Shown piece by piece: positions 8,402-18,485 of a stretch of DNA of 64,000 nucleotides (its first letter is position 1; each line of letters opens with the position of its first letter). The DNA comes from Thermoflavifilum thermophilum. Its GTDB lineage: Bacteria; Bacteroidota; Bacteroidia; Chitinophagales; Chitinophagaceae. A program made the position numbers and the translations under genes. The stretch spans positions 1,652,540 through 1,716,539 of the forward strand of contig NZ_FPCJ01000001.1 of assembly GCF_900116565.1 (NCBI RefSeq), written 5' to 3'. The notes beneath the pieces were generated by a model that was not told the origin of the DNA, did no database searches, and saw nothing but the letters and a program-made list of their open reading frames with translations.

Positions 8402-8637
8402 AATTCCAATTGTTTTTCTGATGATACACAAACTTGAAAAAAAATGCCGGAATCAGAAAATTATGCACATCGTTTTTATTTGCATCTTTTTAGAGCCACC
8501 TTTTCCGAATACGCGTGGCTGGCCGCGAAAATCTGCGTAACTTTACAGGTCATGAATGCCAGATTGGCATCAGGCGTGCTCAGTATGATTGTTGCAGCTC
8601 ATGAAAGTATTTATATCATTCGACCACTTAATTTTTG

Positions 8638-11600
8638 ATGATCATGTTGGGTTTATTGACAAAATTGTTTGGGGGAAACAAGTTTGAACGCGATGTAAAA
8701 CTTATCCAGCCCATTGTAGCACAGATCAATGAAATTTATGAACAGCTCGCCGCCCTGACTAATGATGAGCTCAGGGCTAAAACACAGGAATTCAAGGCCC
8801 GGATACAGGAACATCTGGCAGAAATCGATGCCCGAATCCGGGAAACACAGGACCAGGCCGATGCTTTGCCGGACGAAGAAGTGGCACAGAAAGATGCTTT
8901 GTATCAGCAGGTGGATAAGCTGAAAAAAGAGCGGGATGAAAAGATCGAAGAAATCCTGAATGAAATCCTGCCGGAAGCATTTGCCGTGATGAAAGAAACC
9001 ACCCGGCGCTTTGCCACAAATGATGAATTGCGGGCGAAGGCTACCGAACTGGATCGGAAACTGGCCACCCAGAAATCGTACATCCGGATTGAAGGCGATG
9101 AAGTGGTGTACAGTACTCACTGGGAAGCCGCCGGTAATCCGGTGAAATGGGATATGATTTATTTCGATGTGCAGCTCATTGGCGGTGTGGTGCTGCACCA
9201 GGGTAAGATCGCCGAAATGGCTACCGGTGAAGGTAAAACCCTGGTGGCTACCCTGCCGGCCTATCTGAATGCTTTGGCAGGCGAGGGTGTGCATATCGTC
9301 ACGGTCAATGATTACCTGGCCCGGCGCGACCAGGAATGGAATGCCCCTTTGTTTGAATTCCTGGGGCTCACAGTGGATTGTATCGATAAATACGAGCCCA
9401 GCACGCCTCAGCGCCGCCAGGCCTATCTGGCTGATATCACCTATGGCACCAACAATGAATTTGGTTTCGATTACCTGCGCGACAACATGGTGCACAGCGT
9501 CGATGAAATCGTACAGCGCAAACACCATTATGCCATTGTGGACGAAGTGGATAGCGTATTGATTGATGATGCCCGTACACCGCTGATTATTTCCGGTCCC
9601 GTACCCCAGGGCGAAGAACAGCAATTTTATGAACTGAAACCCCGGGTAGAACGCCTGGTGGAACTGCAGAAAAAAGTTGTCAACAAATTTCTCAACGAAG
9701 CCAAAAAACTCATTGCCGAAGGGAAAGACGATTATCGTACCGGTGGTCTGGCCCTGCTGCGCGCCTACCGTGGGCTGCCCAAAAACAATGCCCTGATCAA
9801 ATACCTGAGTGAAACGGGTATCAAGGTGATTCTGCAGAAGGCCGAAAACCACTACATGGCCGACCAGCAAAAGGAAATGCCTCTGGTAGATGAGGAATTG
9901 TATTTTGTGATTGATGAAAAAAACAATATTGTAGAGCTTACCGATAAAGGGATTCACGAGATCACCCGTGCCGGTGAAGATCCAAACTTTTTTGTGCTGC
10001 CCGATATTGGAGCCGAAATCGCTGAAATTGAAAATTCCTCCCTCTCGCCTGAACAAAAGTTGCAGAAAAAAGATGAGCTGATGCGCGATTTTGCCATCAA
10101 GGCCGAGCGTATCCACACTGTTCAGCAACTCCTCCGGGCTTATACCCTGTTTGAACGCGATGTGGATTATGTGGTCATCGATGGCAAGGTGAAAATTGTG
10201 GACGAACAAACGGGCCGAATCCTGGAAGGGCGCCGGTATTCCGAAGGGTTGCACCAGGCTATTGAAGCCAAGGAAAATGTGAAGGTGGAAGCTGCTACGC
10301 AAACTTTTGCCACCATTACCCTGCAGAATTATTTCCGTATGTATCACAAGCTGGCGGGTATGACTGGCACAGCCGCTACGGAGGCTACTGAGTTCTGGGA
10401 AATCTATAAGCTCGACGTTTCCATTATTCCCACTAATAAACCCATGATCCGGCAAGACTTCCAGGACCTGGTTTATAAAACCAAACGGGAAAAATACCGG
10501 GCCGTAATCGAAGAAATCGAACGCTTGCGCAATGCTGGCCGACCGGTGTTGGTGGGTACAACTTCTGTGGAAGTATCGGAGTTGCTGAGCCGCATGCTTA
10601 CCCAGAAAAAAATTCCGCACAACGTGCTGAATGCCAAGCAGCACCAGCGCGAAGCCCAAATCATTGCTGAAGCCGGCCTGGCCGGTAAGGTGACCATCGC
10701 CACCAACATGGCCGGCCGCGGTACGGATATCAAGCTGGGTCCGGGTGTGAAAGAAGCCGGCGGATTGGCTATCATCGGCACCGAACGGCATGAAAGCCGA
10801 CGGGTGGATAATCAGCTGCGTGGCCGTGCCGGCCGTCAGGGCGACCCGGGTACATCCCAGTTCTTCGTGTCGCTGGAAGATGACCTGATGCGCATGTTCG
10901 GCTCCGATCGCATTGCCGCCCTGATGGATAAAATGGGCTATAAGGAAGGCGAAGTGATCCAGCATAGCATGATCACCAAATCTATCGAACGAGCCCAGAA
11001 AAAAGTAGAAGAAAACAACTTCGGCATCCGGAAGCGCTTGCTGGAATACGATGATGTGATGAACAAACAACGCAACATCATCTATACCAAACGTAACCAT
11101 GCCCTATACGGCGATCGCCTGGCTGTGGATCTGGATAATGCATTTTATGACGTAGCCCAGAACCTGATTATTCGCCATAAGAATGAAAACAATCACGAAG
11201 AGTTTGCCCTGGAAATTATCAAACTCTTCAGCTTCGAAACTTCCATCACACCGGAAGAACTGGAAAATCAGGACGAAAAGGAGCTTACCGAAAAGCTATA
11301 TGGTGAGATTGTACGCCATTACCAGCAAAAAAAGCAGGCACTCATTCAGCAGGTGTTTCCCATCATTGAACAGATTTACAAAGAACAAGGCGAACGCATT
11401 GAAAATATTGCCATTCCATTTACCGATGGCAAAAAAGGATTGAACATCATTGCCAATCTGAAAAAAATCATCGAAACCCGCGGCCAGGAGCTTATCCATG
11501 CGCTGGAAAAAAATACCTTCCTGATCCTAATTGATGAAGCCTGGAAAGAACATCTGCGGGCTATGGACGACCTGAAGCAATCGGTGCAGAGCGCGGTATA

Positions 11601-11967
11601 TGAACAAAAAGATCCGCTGGTCATTTACAAGATGGAGGCTTTCAACCTGTTCAAACAAATGGACAGTGAAACGCACCAGGAGATTGTTTCATTCCTGTGC
11701 CGGGCAAGCCTGCCCGTGCAGGAGGGTCAGCCACAGCAGCGCCAGGCTATCCGCGAAGGGCATGAACAACGTACCGATATGAGCCGCATGCGGGCTTCCA
11801 AAGAACAATATGGTCGGCAGTATGTGAATGAAGAGGGTGAGCTGGTAACTAACAGCGAACCTGTGAAGCATGAGCCCGTTCGGGTAGGACCCAAGATCGG
11901 CCGCAATGATCCCTGCCCGTGCGGAAGTGGAAAGAAATACAAACACTGCCATGGCCGTGAGGCATAA
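8638..11967 (+). CDS. secA: Protein translocase subunit SecA
   Basis: Motor ATPase that drives preproteins through SecYEG. The Walker A motif is [17 protein letters not shown] near residue 194, the DEVD Walker B motif is [17 protein letters not shown] near residue 300, and [13 protein letters not shown] with [13 protein letters not shown] belongs to the second nucleotide-binding domain. The C-terminal SEC-C zinc motif [14 protein letters not shown] binds SecB or the membrane. At about 1,110 residues it is longer than the roughly 900 of E. coli SecA, as usual for Bacteroidota, with extra residues near positions 330-500. Start options are TTG 8635, ATG 8638 and ATG 8644; I took the first ATG. 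Confidence 0.96.
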   Translation: MIMLGLLTKLFGGNKFERDVKLIQPIVAQINEIYEQLAALTNDELRAKTQEFKARIQEHLAEIDARIRETQDQADALPDEEVAQKDALYQQVDKLKKERDEKIEEILNEILPEAFAVMKETTRRFATNDELRAKATELDRKLATQKSYIRIEGDEVVYSTHWEAAGNPVKWDMIYFDVQLIGGVVLHQGKIAEMATGEGKTLVATLPAYLNALAGEGVHIVTVNDYLARRDQEWNAPLFEFLGLTVDCIDKYEPSTPQRRQAYLADITYGTNNEFGFDYLRDNMVHSVDEIVQRKHHYAIVDEVDSVLIDDARTPLIISGPVPQGEEQQFYELKPRVERLVELQKKVVNKFLNEAKKLIAEGKDDYRTGGLALLRAYRGLPKNNALIKYLSETGIKVILQKAENHYMADQQKEMPLVDEELYFVIDEKNNIVELTDKGIHEITRAGEDPNFFVLPDIGAEIAEIENSSLSPEQKLQKKDELMRDFAIKAERIHTVQQLLRAYTLFERDVDYVVIDGKVKIVDEQTGRILEGRRYSEGLHQAIEAKENVKVEAATQTFATITLQNYFRMYHKLAGMTGTAATEATEFWEIYKLDVSIIPTNKPMIRQDFQDLVYKTKREKYRAVIEEIERLRNAGRPVLVGTTSVEVSELLSRMLTQKKIPHNVLNAKQHQREAQIIAEAGLAGKVTIATNMAGRGTDIKLGPGVKEAGGLAIIGTERHESRRVDNQLRGRAGRQGDPGTSQFFVSLEDDLMRMFGSDRIAALMDKMGYKEGEVIQHSMITKSIERAQKKVEENNFGIRKRLLEYDDVMNKQRNIIYTKRNHALYGDRLAVDLDNAFYDVAQNLIIRHKNENNHEEFALEIIKLFSFETSITPEELENQDEKELTEKLYGEIVRHYQQKKQALIQQVFPIIEQIYKEQGERIENIAIPFTDGKKGLNIIANLKKIIETRGQELIHALEKNTFLILIDEAWKEHLRAMDDLKQSVQSAVYEQKDPLVIYKMEAFNLFKQMDSETHQEIVSFLCRASLPVQEGQPQQRQAIREGHEQRTDMSRMRASKEQYGRQYVNEEGELVTNSEPVKHEPVRVGPKIGRNDPCPCGSGKKYKHCHGREA

Positions 11968-11981
11968 AAAATCATTAACCT

Positions 11982-12653
11982 ATGTCATCCGCATCTGTTG
12001 CTTCCTACATTGATCATACCCTGCTGAAACCCACAGCGAAAGCAGCTGATATTGACCGGCTTTGCGAAGAAGCCATGCAATATGGTTTTGCGGCCGTTTG
12101 TGTACCGCCTTGTTACGTATCAAGAGCGCGGCAATATTTGCAGGGATCTCGTGTAAAAGTGGCTACCGTGGTGGGTTTTCCGTTGGGATATGCAACTATC
12201 GAAACCAAGCTGGCTGAAGCAAAACAGGCTATGGGAGAAGGTGCCGATGAGCTGGATATGGTTATGAATCTATCGGCCCTGTTTTCCGGTGATGAGGCCT
12301 ATCTCAGGCGGGAAATAGAAACCATTTTACCGGTCGTTCATGACGGGAGTAAAATTCTTAAGTTGATTATTGAATCAGGTATCCTGTCAGAAGATCAGAT
12401 CCGCTTTTGTTGTAACCTGTATGGCAATTATCCGGTCGATTTTCTGAAAACCTCCACCGGTTTTGCTGAAAAGGGTGCCAGCCTGGAGGCCGTGAAACTG
12501 ATGCGCTCATTGTTGCCGGAAAATATTCAGATCAAGGCTTCCGGAGGGATTCGCCACTATGAGCAGGTGCGGCAATACCTGGAAGCCGGTGCAACCCGGA
12601 TAGGCTGCAGTGCCGGCGTGGCCATCATGCAGGAAGCTATTCAGCAGGTTTAA
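11982..12653 (+). CDS. deoC: Deoxyribose-phosphate aldolase
   Basis: Cleaves 2-deoxyribose-5-phosphate to glyceraldehyde-3-phosphate and acetaldehyde, feeding nucleoside sugars into central metabolism. The 223-residue length is normal. The Schiff-base lysine is K156 in FLKTSTGF, and the second active-site lysine is K185 in IKASGGIRHYEQ. DHTLLKPTA near the N-terminus and VGFPLGY are family motifs. It starts 14 bases after secA and is followed 9 bases later by a SPOR-domain gene, so the genes are probably co-transcribed, though functionally unrelated. Confidence 0.94.
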   Translation: MSSASVASYIDHTLLKPTAKAADIDRLCEEAMQYGFAAVCVPPCYVSRARQYLQGSRVKVATVVGFPLGYATIETKLAEAKQAMGEGADELDMVMNLSALFSGDEAYLRREIETILPVVHDGSKILKLIIESGILSEDQIRFCCNLYGNYPVDFLKTSTGFAEKGASLEAVKLMRSLLPENIQIKASGGIRHYEQVRQYLEAGATRIGCSAGVAIMQEAIQQV

Positions 12654-12662
12654 ATACACTGT

Positions 12663-13118
12663 ATGTACAAATTGAACCTGAAATTGCTTGTATTCTTCGG
12701 ATGGTTTGTGGTTGTTATGCTGATGGGATGTGTTTTTTCAGCTCAAGTGCGAGCCCAGCAGGCAGCCGCTCCGGCGGTGGAATGGATTCAGGATAGTGCT
12801 TTGACCCGGCTGGTGAACTTGTACCGGCAATATCATTTTTATGCCAACCGCTTTCATAAGGGATACCGGGTACAGGTGATCAGTACCGACGACCGGGAAA
12901 GGGCCAATCAGGTAAGGGCTTTGCTGCTGCAGCGGTTTCCGCAATACCGTGCTTATCTGCAATATCATGCACCTTATTTCCGGGTTCGGGTGGGCGATTT
13001 TTTAAACCAGGAGGATGCCATTCCCCTGCGTGATACCTTGCGTGAAATATTTTCTTCCGGGGTATTCATTGTACCGGATGTGATTGATGCAGAAGCCATT
13101 TTACCTTCCAGCCGTTGA
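12663..13118 (+). CDS. SPOR-domain protein, exported
   Basis: The 151-residue protein has a hydrophobic N-terminus (about residues 5-28) ending near AQVRAQQAA, so it is a signal peptide or membrane anchor. LMGC within it vaguely resembles a lipobox but has Met where a small residue is expected. The C-terminal 75 residues (GYRVQVISTDDRERANQVRALLLQ..., then PYFRVRVGDFLNQEDA and FIVPDVI) form a SPOR domain, which binds peptidoglycan stripped of stem peptides, usually at the division site. The exact role is unknown. Confidence 0.75.
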   Translation: MYKLNLKLLVFFGWFVVVMLMGCVFSAQVRAQQAAAPAVEWIQDSALTRLVNLYRQYHFYANRFHKGYRVQVISTDDRERANQVRALLLQRFPQYRAYLQYHAPYFRVRVGDFLNQEDAIPLRDTLREIFSSGVFIVPDVIDAEAILPSSR

Positions 13119-13134
13119 AATCTGTTATTGAATC

Positions 13135-14316
13135 ATGTTAGCACAGGTCAAATCTTTAGCCAGAGAAATTTATCCGCAACTGATAGCCATCCGTCATCAC
13201 CTGCACCAGCATCCTGAGCTGTCGTTCCAGGAGCATCAGACCATGCAATTCATCATCGGAAAGTTGCAGGAATGGGGCATTCCTTACCGGGCACCGGTAG
13301 CCGGTACAGGTGTAGTGGGATTGATCGAGGGGCAAAACCCACAGTCGCGCATCGTGGCTTTGCGCGCCGATATCGATGCTTTGCCGATCGAAGAAGCCAA
13401 TGACGTGCCTTATCGCTCGCAGCATCCGGGCGTGATGCATGCCTGCGGGCATGACGTGCATACCACCTGCTTGCTGGGCGCGGCGTATATCTTGCAGCAG
13501 TTGCGCCGCGAATGGCAGGGAACCGTAAAACTCATTTTCCAGCCCGGCGAGGAAAAACATCCCGGCGGCGCCAGCCTGATGATCCGCGATGGGGCTTTAG
13601 AAAACCCGCGTCCGTCGTGCATCTTAGGCATGCATGTGCATCCCGAGCTGCCGGTGGGCTACCTGGGCTTTCGCAGTGGGATTAGCATGGCCTCGGCTGA
13701 TGAAATCTATATTACCATTCGGGGCAAAGGCGGCCATGCTGCTTCTCCCCATCTGACCACCGATACCATTCTGGCGGCTTCTCATGTAGTGGTGGCGCTG
13801 CAACAGGTCATCAGCCGGCAGAAAGATCCCTTTTCACCATCGGTGCTTTCCATCTGTGCCTTCAACGGCGGATACACCACCAACGTGATTCCTACGGAAG
13901 TCAAGCTGCTGGGCACATTCCGGGCCATGAATGAAACCTGGCGTTTCCGGGCCCATGAACTCATTCGCAACACCGTTCAGCATGTGACTCAGGCCATGGG
14001 TGCTGAAGCCGAAGTAGAAATTCCGGTAGGATATCCATGCCTGGTGAACGATGAACAGGTAACAACGGCGGCTCGTAGATTGGCTGAACAATATCTGGAT
14101 GCTGCGCATGTCAAAGACGTAGATCCCCGCATGGGTGCGGAAGATTTTGCGTTTTATTCACAGGTCATTCCGGCTTGTTTTTTCAGGCTGGGAGTAGCAG
14201 CCCCAGAAAAAGGCGTAGGACCCACCGTGCACACACCGCAATTTGACATTGATGAGCGGGCCATTGAAATTGGAGCCGGCATCATGGCCTGGTTGGGAGC
14301 CCATATCCAGCAATGA
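13135..14316 (+). CDS. M20-family amidohydrolase (N-acyl amino acid hydrolase type)
   Basis: A 393-residue metallopeptidase of the M20D group, which removes the acyl group from N-acyl amino acids. Metal ligands are in MHACGHDVHTTCLLGAAYIL (His-x-Asp-type site), FQPGEEKHPGGASLMI and LGMHVHPELPVG; the C-terminal ligand region is RMGAEDFAFYSQVIPACFF. Residues about 180-290 (YITIRGKGGHAASPHLTTD) form the dimerisation lid. It has no signal peptide. It is the last plus-strand gene of the secA run and converges on glyA. The acyl substrate cannot be inferred. Confidence 0.88.
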   Translation: MLAQVKSLAREIYPQLIAIRHHLHQHPELSFQEHQTMQFIIGKLQEWGIPYRAPVAGTGVVGLIEGQNPQSRIVALRADIDALPIEEANDVPYRSQHPGVMHACGHDVHTTCLLGAAYILQQLRREWQGTVKLIFQPGEEKHPGGASLMIRDGALENPRPSCILGMHVHPELPVGYLGFRSGISMASADEIYITIRGKGGHAASPHLTTDTILAASHVVVALQQVISRQKDPFSPSVLSICAFNGGYTTNVIPTEVKLLGTFRAMNETWRFRAHELIRNTVQHVTQAMGAEAEVEIPVGYPCLVNDEQVTTAARRLAEQYLDAAHVKDVDPRMGAEDFAFYSQVIPACFFRLGVAAPEKGVGPTVHTPQFDIDERAIEIGAGIMAWLGAHIQQ

Positions 14317-14370
14317 ATTCCATTTGCCTGACTCATTTTTCTGGAGCGCAGGCTTTATACACCCAACGCA

Positions 14371-15651
14371 TCATCCCAATTCCGGATAGAGGGGAAATTG
14401 TTCCATGAACTGGTTGACAGCCGATTTCACGGTGGCGATTTTATGTTCATTATCCGGATCACAAATCAGTTCGTCGATCCATTCCACAATCTGCGGCATG
14501 TGTTCCTCTTTCAATCCACGTGTGGTAATGGCCGGCACGCCCACGCGGATACCCGAGGTAACGAAAGGCGATTTGTCGTCGAAGGGCACCATGTTTTTGT
14601 TCACTGTGATATCGGCCTTCACCAGGGTTTGTTCGGCTTTTCGACCGGTAATGTTTTTGTTGCGCAGGTCAATCAGCAGCAAATGGTTATCCGTGCCGCC
14701 AGATACGATATGATAGCCTTTATCCAGAAAAGCTTTGGCCATGGCCTGGGCGTTGGCAATGATTTGTTTGGCGTATTGGGTGAAATCGTCGGTGAGGATT
14801 TCGAAAAATGCCACGGCTTTCGCGGCAATCACATGTTCCAGCGGGCCGCCCTGGATGCCCGGAAACACGGCGGCGTCGATCAGCGAGCTCATCATACGGG
14901 TTTCACCTTTAGGCGTCTTGATGCCAAAAGGATTTTCAAAATCCTTACCCATCAGAATCATGCCTCCGCGCGGGCCCCGCAGGGTTTTGTGGGTGGTGGT
15001 GGTAACAAAATGGCAATGCTCAAAAGGCGATTGCAGGAGGTTTTTGGCAATCAGTCCGGCCGGATGGGCAATATCGGCCATGACAAAAGCGCCAATCTCA
15101 TCGGCTATGCGACGGATACGCGCGTAATCCCAGTCGCGGCTATAGGCCGAAGCACCACAAATGATCAGCTTGGGTTTTTCGGCCAGGGCCACCTGTTCCA
15201 GCTGATCATAATCGACCCGTCCGGTTTCGCGATCCACGCCATAAAACAAGGCCTGATAAAGCCTTCCGGAATAGTTCACCGGCGAGCCGTGCGTGAGATG
15301 ACCGCCCATGCTGAGGTTGAGCCCCAGGATTTTATCCCCTGGCTGCAACACGGCCAGCATCACAGCGGCATTGGCCTGTGCACCTGAGTGGGGTTGTACA
15401 TTGGCATACGGAACCCCAAATATTTGTTTAGCCCGATCGATGGCCAACTGTTCGCTTTGATCAACAAACTCACATCCTCCATAATACCGATGCCCGGGAT
15501 AGCCTTCCGCATATTTATTGGTCATCACCTGACCCATGGCTTGCATTACCTGCAGGCTGGTAAAGTTTTCCGAAGCAATCAATTCCAGGCCTTTGCGCTG
15601 GCGTTCCAGTTCCTGGCGGATGATATCAAAGATTTGTTGATCGCGAAGCAT
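14371..15651 (-). CDS. glyA: Serine hydroxymethyltransferase
   Basis: PLP enzyme converting serine and tetrahydrofolate to glycine and methylene-tetrahydrofolate, the main one-carbon source. The PLP lysine is K222 in [52 protein letters not shown] and [13 protein letters not shown] are strict family motifs. I set the start at the ATG at 15651: the longer frame begins with a TTG at 15666 that lies inside the -7 promoter box, and the resulting 426-residue protein starts [15 protein letters not shown], as in other SHMTs. The 5' untranslated region would then be very short. Confidence 0.95.
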   Translation of the reverse strand: MLRDQQIFDIIRQELERQRKGLELIASENFTSLQVMQAMGQVMTNKYAEGYPGHRYYGGCEFVDQSEQLAIDRAKQIFGVPYANVQPHSGAQANAAVMLAVLQPGDKILGLNLSMGGHLTHGSPVNYSGRLYQALFYGVDRETGRVDYDQLEQVALAEKPKLIICGASAYSRDWDYARIRRIADEIGAFVMADIAHPAGLIAKNLLQSPFEHCHFVTTTTHKTLRGPRGGMILMGKDFENPFGIKTPKGETRMMSSLIDAAVFPGIQGGPLEHVIAAKAVAFFEILTDDFTQYAKQIIANAQAMAKAFLDKGYHIVSGGTDNHLLLIDLRNKNITGRKAEQTLVKADITVNKNMVPFDDKSPFVTSGIRVGVPAITTRGLKEEHMPQIVEWIDELICDPDNEHKIATVKSAVNQFMEQFPLYPELG

Positions 15652-15663
15652 ATGTGTTTTTGG

Positions 15664-15671
15664 CAAAAATA
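15664..15671 (-). promoter_or_regulatory. Bacteroidota -7 box (TATTTTTG) for glyA
   Basis: On the minus strand the sequence reads TATTTTTG, an exact TANNTTTG match, ending 12 bases before the glyA ATG. A transcript starting about 7 bases downstream would have a leader of only about 6 bases. Confidence 0.55.
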
Positions 15672-15823
15672 GGCCATAAATATGTTCCTGATGGATTTTA
15701 TCTCCGGTTAAATTATGGTAATTTCAGCCTGCTGTATCCAAGCAAAATCATGGCAATGCATACACTTATGGGAATTTTTCCACACCGTGTATCGATGCAA
15801 ACAGGCTAAACGCACAGAAAACC

Positions 15824-15831
15824 TATTTTTG
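15824..15831 (+). promoter_or_regulatory. Bacteroidota -7 box (TATTTTTG) for the nucleotidyltransferase gene
   Basis: Exact TANNTTTG match 33 bases before the ATG at 15865, within the 213-base divergent region shared with glyA. A -33 TTTG at the usual spacing is not evident. Confidence 0.5.
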
Positions 15832-15864
15832 GCGAAAGGAAGATTACAACCTTAACCCGATATC

Positions 15865-16860
15865 ATGAAAGCAATTATTCCTGTTGCGGGTGCCGGAACC
15901 AAGCTCCGGCCGCATACCCACACCCAGCCCAAAGCATTGATACCTCTGGCTGGCAAGCCTTTGCTCGATTTTATCATTGACCCCTTGCATGAAGCCGGTA
16001 TCCAGGAATTTATTTTCATTACCGGGCATTTGGGCGAAAAAATTCGTGCCTATGTGGAACAGAAATATCCCTTTTTGCAAAGCCATTTTGTACATCAAAC
16101 CGAACGCGAAGGAGTAGGCCATGCGGTGTGGCTGGCACGGGAATGGGTGCAGCACGATGAAGTGTTGATCATGCTTGGCGATACCATCTGTGAATTTGAC
16201 TACAAAGCCATCATACAGGCCAGGCAAAATTTATTGGGCATTAAAAAAGTGGATGATCCTCGTGATTTTGGGGTAGCAGAAATTGATGAAGCTACTCAGC
16301 GTATTCTACACGTGGAAGAAAAACCCCAGATTCCGACCTCCAATACAGCCCTGGTGGGTGTGTATAAAATCATTGATACCGATGCATTGTTTGATTGCCT
16401 GACGCATCAGGTGCAACACAACATTCGTTCACACGACGAAATTCAACTCACCGATGCAATAGAATGCATGATCCGGAAAGGCATTTCATTTGTTCCTTTC
16501 AAGGTTACAGTTTGGTTTGATTGCGGCAGAAAGGACAAGCTCTTAGAGTCGAATGCCACGTTATTAAAAAAGCAGCCACCCGTTCCGATTCCTGAAGGTG
16601 TGGTTGAAAACAGCATCATTGTGCAGCCGGTAAGCATTGCTGAAGGATGCAGGATCAAAGATTCCATCATTGGTCCCAATGTAACGATCGGTGAGCATAC
16701 GCTCATTCATCGCTGCATTATCCAGCAATCCATCATTGGGGCCTACAGCAAATTAAAAGAGGTGGTGCTATCAGATTCATTGATTGGAAGCGATGCACAT
16801 ATCAAGGGTTTGTCGCAGCATCTCAATATTGGCGATAATACAGAAATTGATTTTGCATAA
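15865..16860 (+). CDS. Sugar-1-phosphate nucleotidyltransferase with left-handed beta-helix tail
   Basis: The N-terminal 230 residues are a nucleotidyltransferase: IIPVAGAGTKLRPHTHTQPK is the nucleotide-binding signature, GDTICEFD contains a metal-binding Asp, and EEKPQIPTSNTALVG holds the substrate-binding lysine. Residues from about 245 form hexapeptide repeats (ENSIIVQPVSIAEGCRIKDS, then IIGPNVTIGEHTLIHR), which build a beta-helix used for oligomerisation or an acetyltransferase site. It is distinct from RfbA at 168 and longer. Likely substrates are glucose- or mannose-1-phosphate, not decidable here. It is followed 6 bases later by a nitronate monooxygenase gene. Confidence 0.82.
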   Translation: MKAIIPVAGAGTKLRPHTHTQPKALIPLAGKPLLDFIIDPLHEAGIQEFIFITGHLGEKIRAYVEQKYPFLQSHFVHQTEREGVGHAVWLAREWVQHDEVLIMLGDTICEFDYKAIIQARQNLLGIKKVDDPRDFGVAEIDEATQRILHVEEKPQIPTSNTALVGVYKIIDTDALFDCLTHQVQHNIRSHDEIQLTDAIECMIRKGISFVPFKVTVWFDCGRKDKLLESNATLLKKQPPVPIPEGVVENSIIVQPVSIAEGCRIKDSIIGPNVTIGEHTLIHRCIIQQSIIGAYSKLKEVVLSDSLIGSDAHIKGLSQHLNIGDNTEIDFA

Positions 16861-16866
16861 TCGGTT

Positions 16867-17817
16867 ATGGATAATCGTGTAACCCGGCTATTGGGTATTC
16901 AGTATCCCATCATTCAAGCAGGCATGGTGTGGACCTCCGGCTGGAAGCTGGCCAGTGCGGTAAGCAATGCCGGAGGATTGGGTTTGATTGGTTCGGGCAG
17001 CATGTATCCGGAAATATTGCGCGAGCATATTCGCAAGTGCAAGTCTGCAACAGACAAACCTTTTGGCGTAAACGTCCCCTTGCTGTATCCCGATATTGAG
17101 CAGCACATGCAAATCATTGTGGAAGAAGGGGTGCGCATTGTATTCACTTCCGGTGGCAGTCCTTCCAAATGGACGCCTTTTCTGAAATCGCATGGCATAA
17201 CGGTGGTGCATGTGGTGCCGGGAGCAAAGTATGCCATGAAAGCCGAACAGGCAGGTTGCGATGCTGTTGTAGCCGAAGGATTTGAAGCTGGAGGGCATAA
17301 TGGCCGCGAGGAAACCACCACCATGTGCTTGATTCCGCTGGTTTGTGCAGCCGTGCAGATTCCGGTAATTGCTGCGGGAGGCATTGCCAGTGGCCGGGCC
17401 ATGATGGCTGCATTTGCGTTGGGTGCAGAGGGCGTGCAGATTGGTACCCGCTTCGTAGCCACGCACGAGGCTTCTTCTCATCCGGCTTTCAAGCAAGCCG
17501 TGGTGCAGGCGCAGGAAGGAGATACCATGCTTACTTTGAAAAAACTTGTGCCTGTGCGCTTGCTGAAAAACGCATTTTTCCAGCAGGTGCAGGAAGCCGA
17601 AAACCGCTGTGCCTCGGTAGAAGAACTCAAAAATTTACTGGGAAGAAGTCGTGCCAAAAAAGGCATGTTTGAAGGGGATCTGGAAAACGGTGAACTGGAA
17701 ATTGGCCAGATATGTGCGCTGGTGCGGGAAATCAAGCCTGCTGCAGAAGTGGTGAAGGAAATATGGGAGGAATTTTGCAGGGTCCGTAGGCAAATCGTTG
17801 AAATGAAGTTAGCATAA
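16867..17817 (+). CDS. Nitronate monooxygenase / FabK-like flavin oxidoreductase
   Basis: A 316-residue FMN-dependent TIM barrel of the 2-nitropropane dioxygenase group. It opens with GIQYPIIQAGMVW and continues with SNAGGLGLIGSGSMYPE and PFGVNVPLL. The FMN phosphate site is VIAAGGIASGRAMMAAFALGA followed by EGVQIGTRFVAT, and CDAVVAEGFEAGGHNG is a family motif with the His proposed as catalytic base in nitronate monooxygenases. Members either detoxify alkyl nitronates or, as FabK, reduce enoyl-ACP; length and motifs do not fully separate the two. It is close to both neighbours (6 and 8 bases). Confidence 0.82.
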   Translation: MDNRVTRLLGIQYPIIQAGMVWTSGWKLASAVSNAGGLGLIGSGSMYPEILREHIRKCKSATDKPFGVNVPLLYPDIEQHMQIIVEEGVRIVFTSGGSPSKWTPFLKSHGITVVHVVPGAKYAMKAEQAGCDAVVAEGFEAGGHNGREETTTMCLIPLVCAAVQIPVIAAGGIASGRAMMAAFALGAEGVQIGTRFVATHEASSHPAFKQAVVQAQEGDTMLTLKKLVPVRLLKNAFFQQVQEAENRCASVEELKNLLGRSRAKKGMFEGDLENGELEIGQICALVREIKPAAEVVKEIWEEFCRVRRQIVEMKLA

Positions 17818-17825
17818 AGGAAACC

Positions 17826-18473
17826 ATGCAAGTTGTTTGTGGCGGAGAATCATTGACATTATTGCCGGAAAAAGCCATTTACTGGGAAAAACAGGCTGCT
17901 CTGATTGTAGCTGATCTGCATCTGGGAAAAGCCATGCATTTCCGCAGGGCAGGCATAGCTGTACCTGCAGAGCTAAATCAGGAAAATCTCAGGCTGTTGC
18001 AAAAACTTATTGTGCGCTATGCTCCACAACAAATCATCATGCTGGGCGATTTGTTTCACAGCCAGTTGAATTATCAGGTAGAGGAATGGTATGTGTGGCG
18101 CAAACAATTCCCTGACATCACATTTCATCTTGTAAAAGGCAATCACGATATCCTGGCAGAGGAAGAGTACAATCGCCTGCAGATTCAAGTTCATCATGAG
18201 CTGAAACTGGGGCCTTTCCACATGGTGCATGTACCGCAGGGAGATATGGAAACAGCAAGCAGTTATTTTTTGTGCGGACATATTCATCCCTGTGTGCGCA
18301 TCCAGGGCAAAGCCAGGCAATCGGTGGTAATGCCCTGTTTTTATTTTACACAGACCTATGCCGTTTTACCTGCATTTGGGAAATTTACCGGTCGCCATTT
18401 CATTCGTTTTGCAAGTGGTGCAAAGGTGTATGCTGTTTTGGGAAATGAAGTGGTGGAAGTGCCTGCTGGTTGA
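17826..18473 (+). CDS. pdeM: PdeM-like metallophosphoesterase (ligase-associated DNA-repair family)
   Basis: A 215-residue calcineurin-like phosphoesterase with the metal-site series ADLHLGKAMHFRRAG, MLGDLFHS, VKGNHD, HVPQGD and CGHIHPCVRI. The opening GGESLTLLPEKAIYWEK is characteristic of the PdeM family, named for its association with an ATP-dependent DNA ligase, exonuclease and DEXH helicase in a DNA-damage-response cluster. None of those partners is nearby; the gene follows a flavin oxidoreductase by 8 bases. It converges on an S24-type repressor gene, with 12 bases between the stops. The substrate is unproven for the family. Confidence 0.78.
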   Translation: MQVVCGGESLTLLPEKAIYWEKQAALIVADLHLGKAMHFRRAGIAVPAELNQENLRLLQKLIVRYAPQQIIMLGDLFHSQLNYQVEEWYVWRKQFPDITFHLVKGNHDILAEEEYNRLQIQVHHELKLGPFHMVHVPQGDMETASSYFLCGHIHPCVRIQGKARQSVVMPCFYFTQTYAVLPAFGKFTGRHFIRFASGAKVYAVLGNEVVEVPAG

Positions 18474-18485
18474 AATGCCCAATGG

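Noticed and set aside
8444-8638. 64-codon plus-strand frame ahead of secA
   Set aside because: It ends at the secA start, has no domain or signal, and sits in the divergent promoter region.
8653-11100. Very long open frame (815 codons) on the minus strand of secA
   Set aside because: It is an antisense shadow of secA: composition follows the codon bias of the real gene, with no recognisable domain. Long antisense frames here only reflect few reverse-strand stops.
14398-15387. 329-codon plus-strand frame opposite glyA, and a similar 339-codon frame opposite fabF (38386-39405)
   Set aside because: Both mirror strongly conserved enzymes and show no family motif; treated as shadows.
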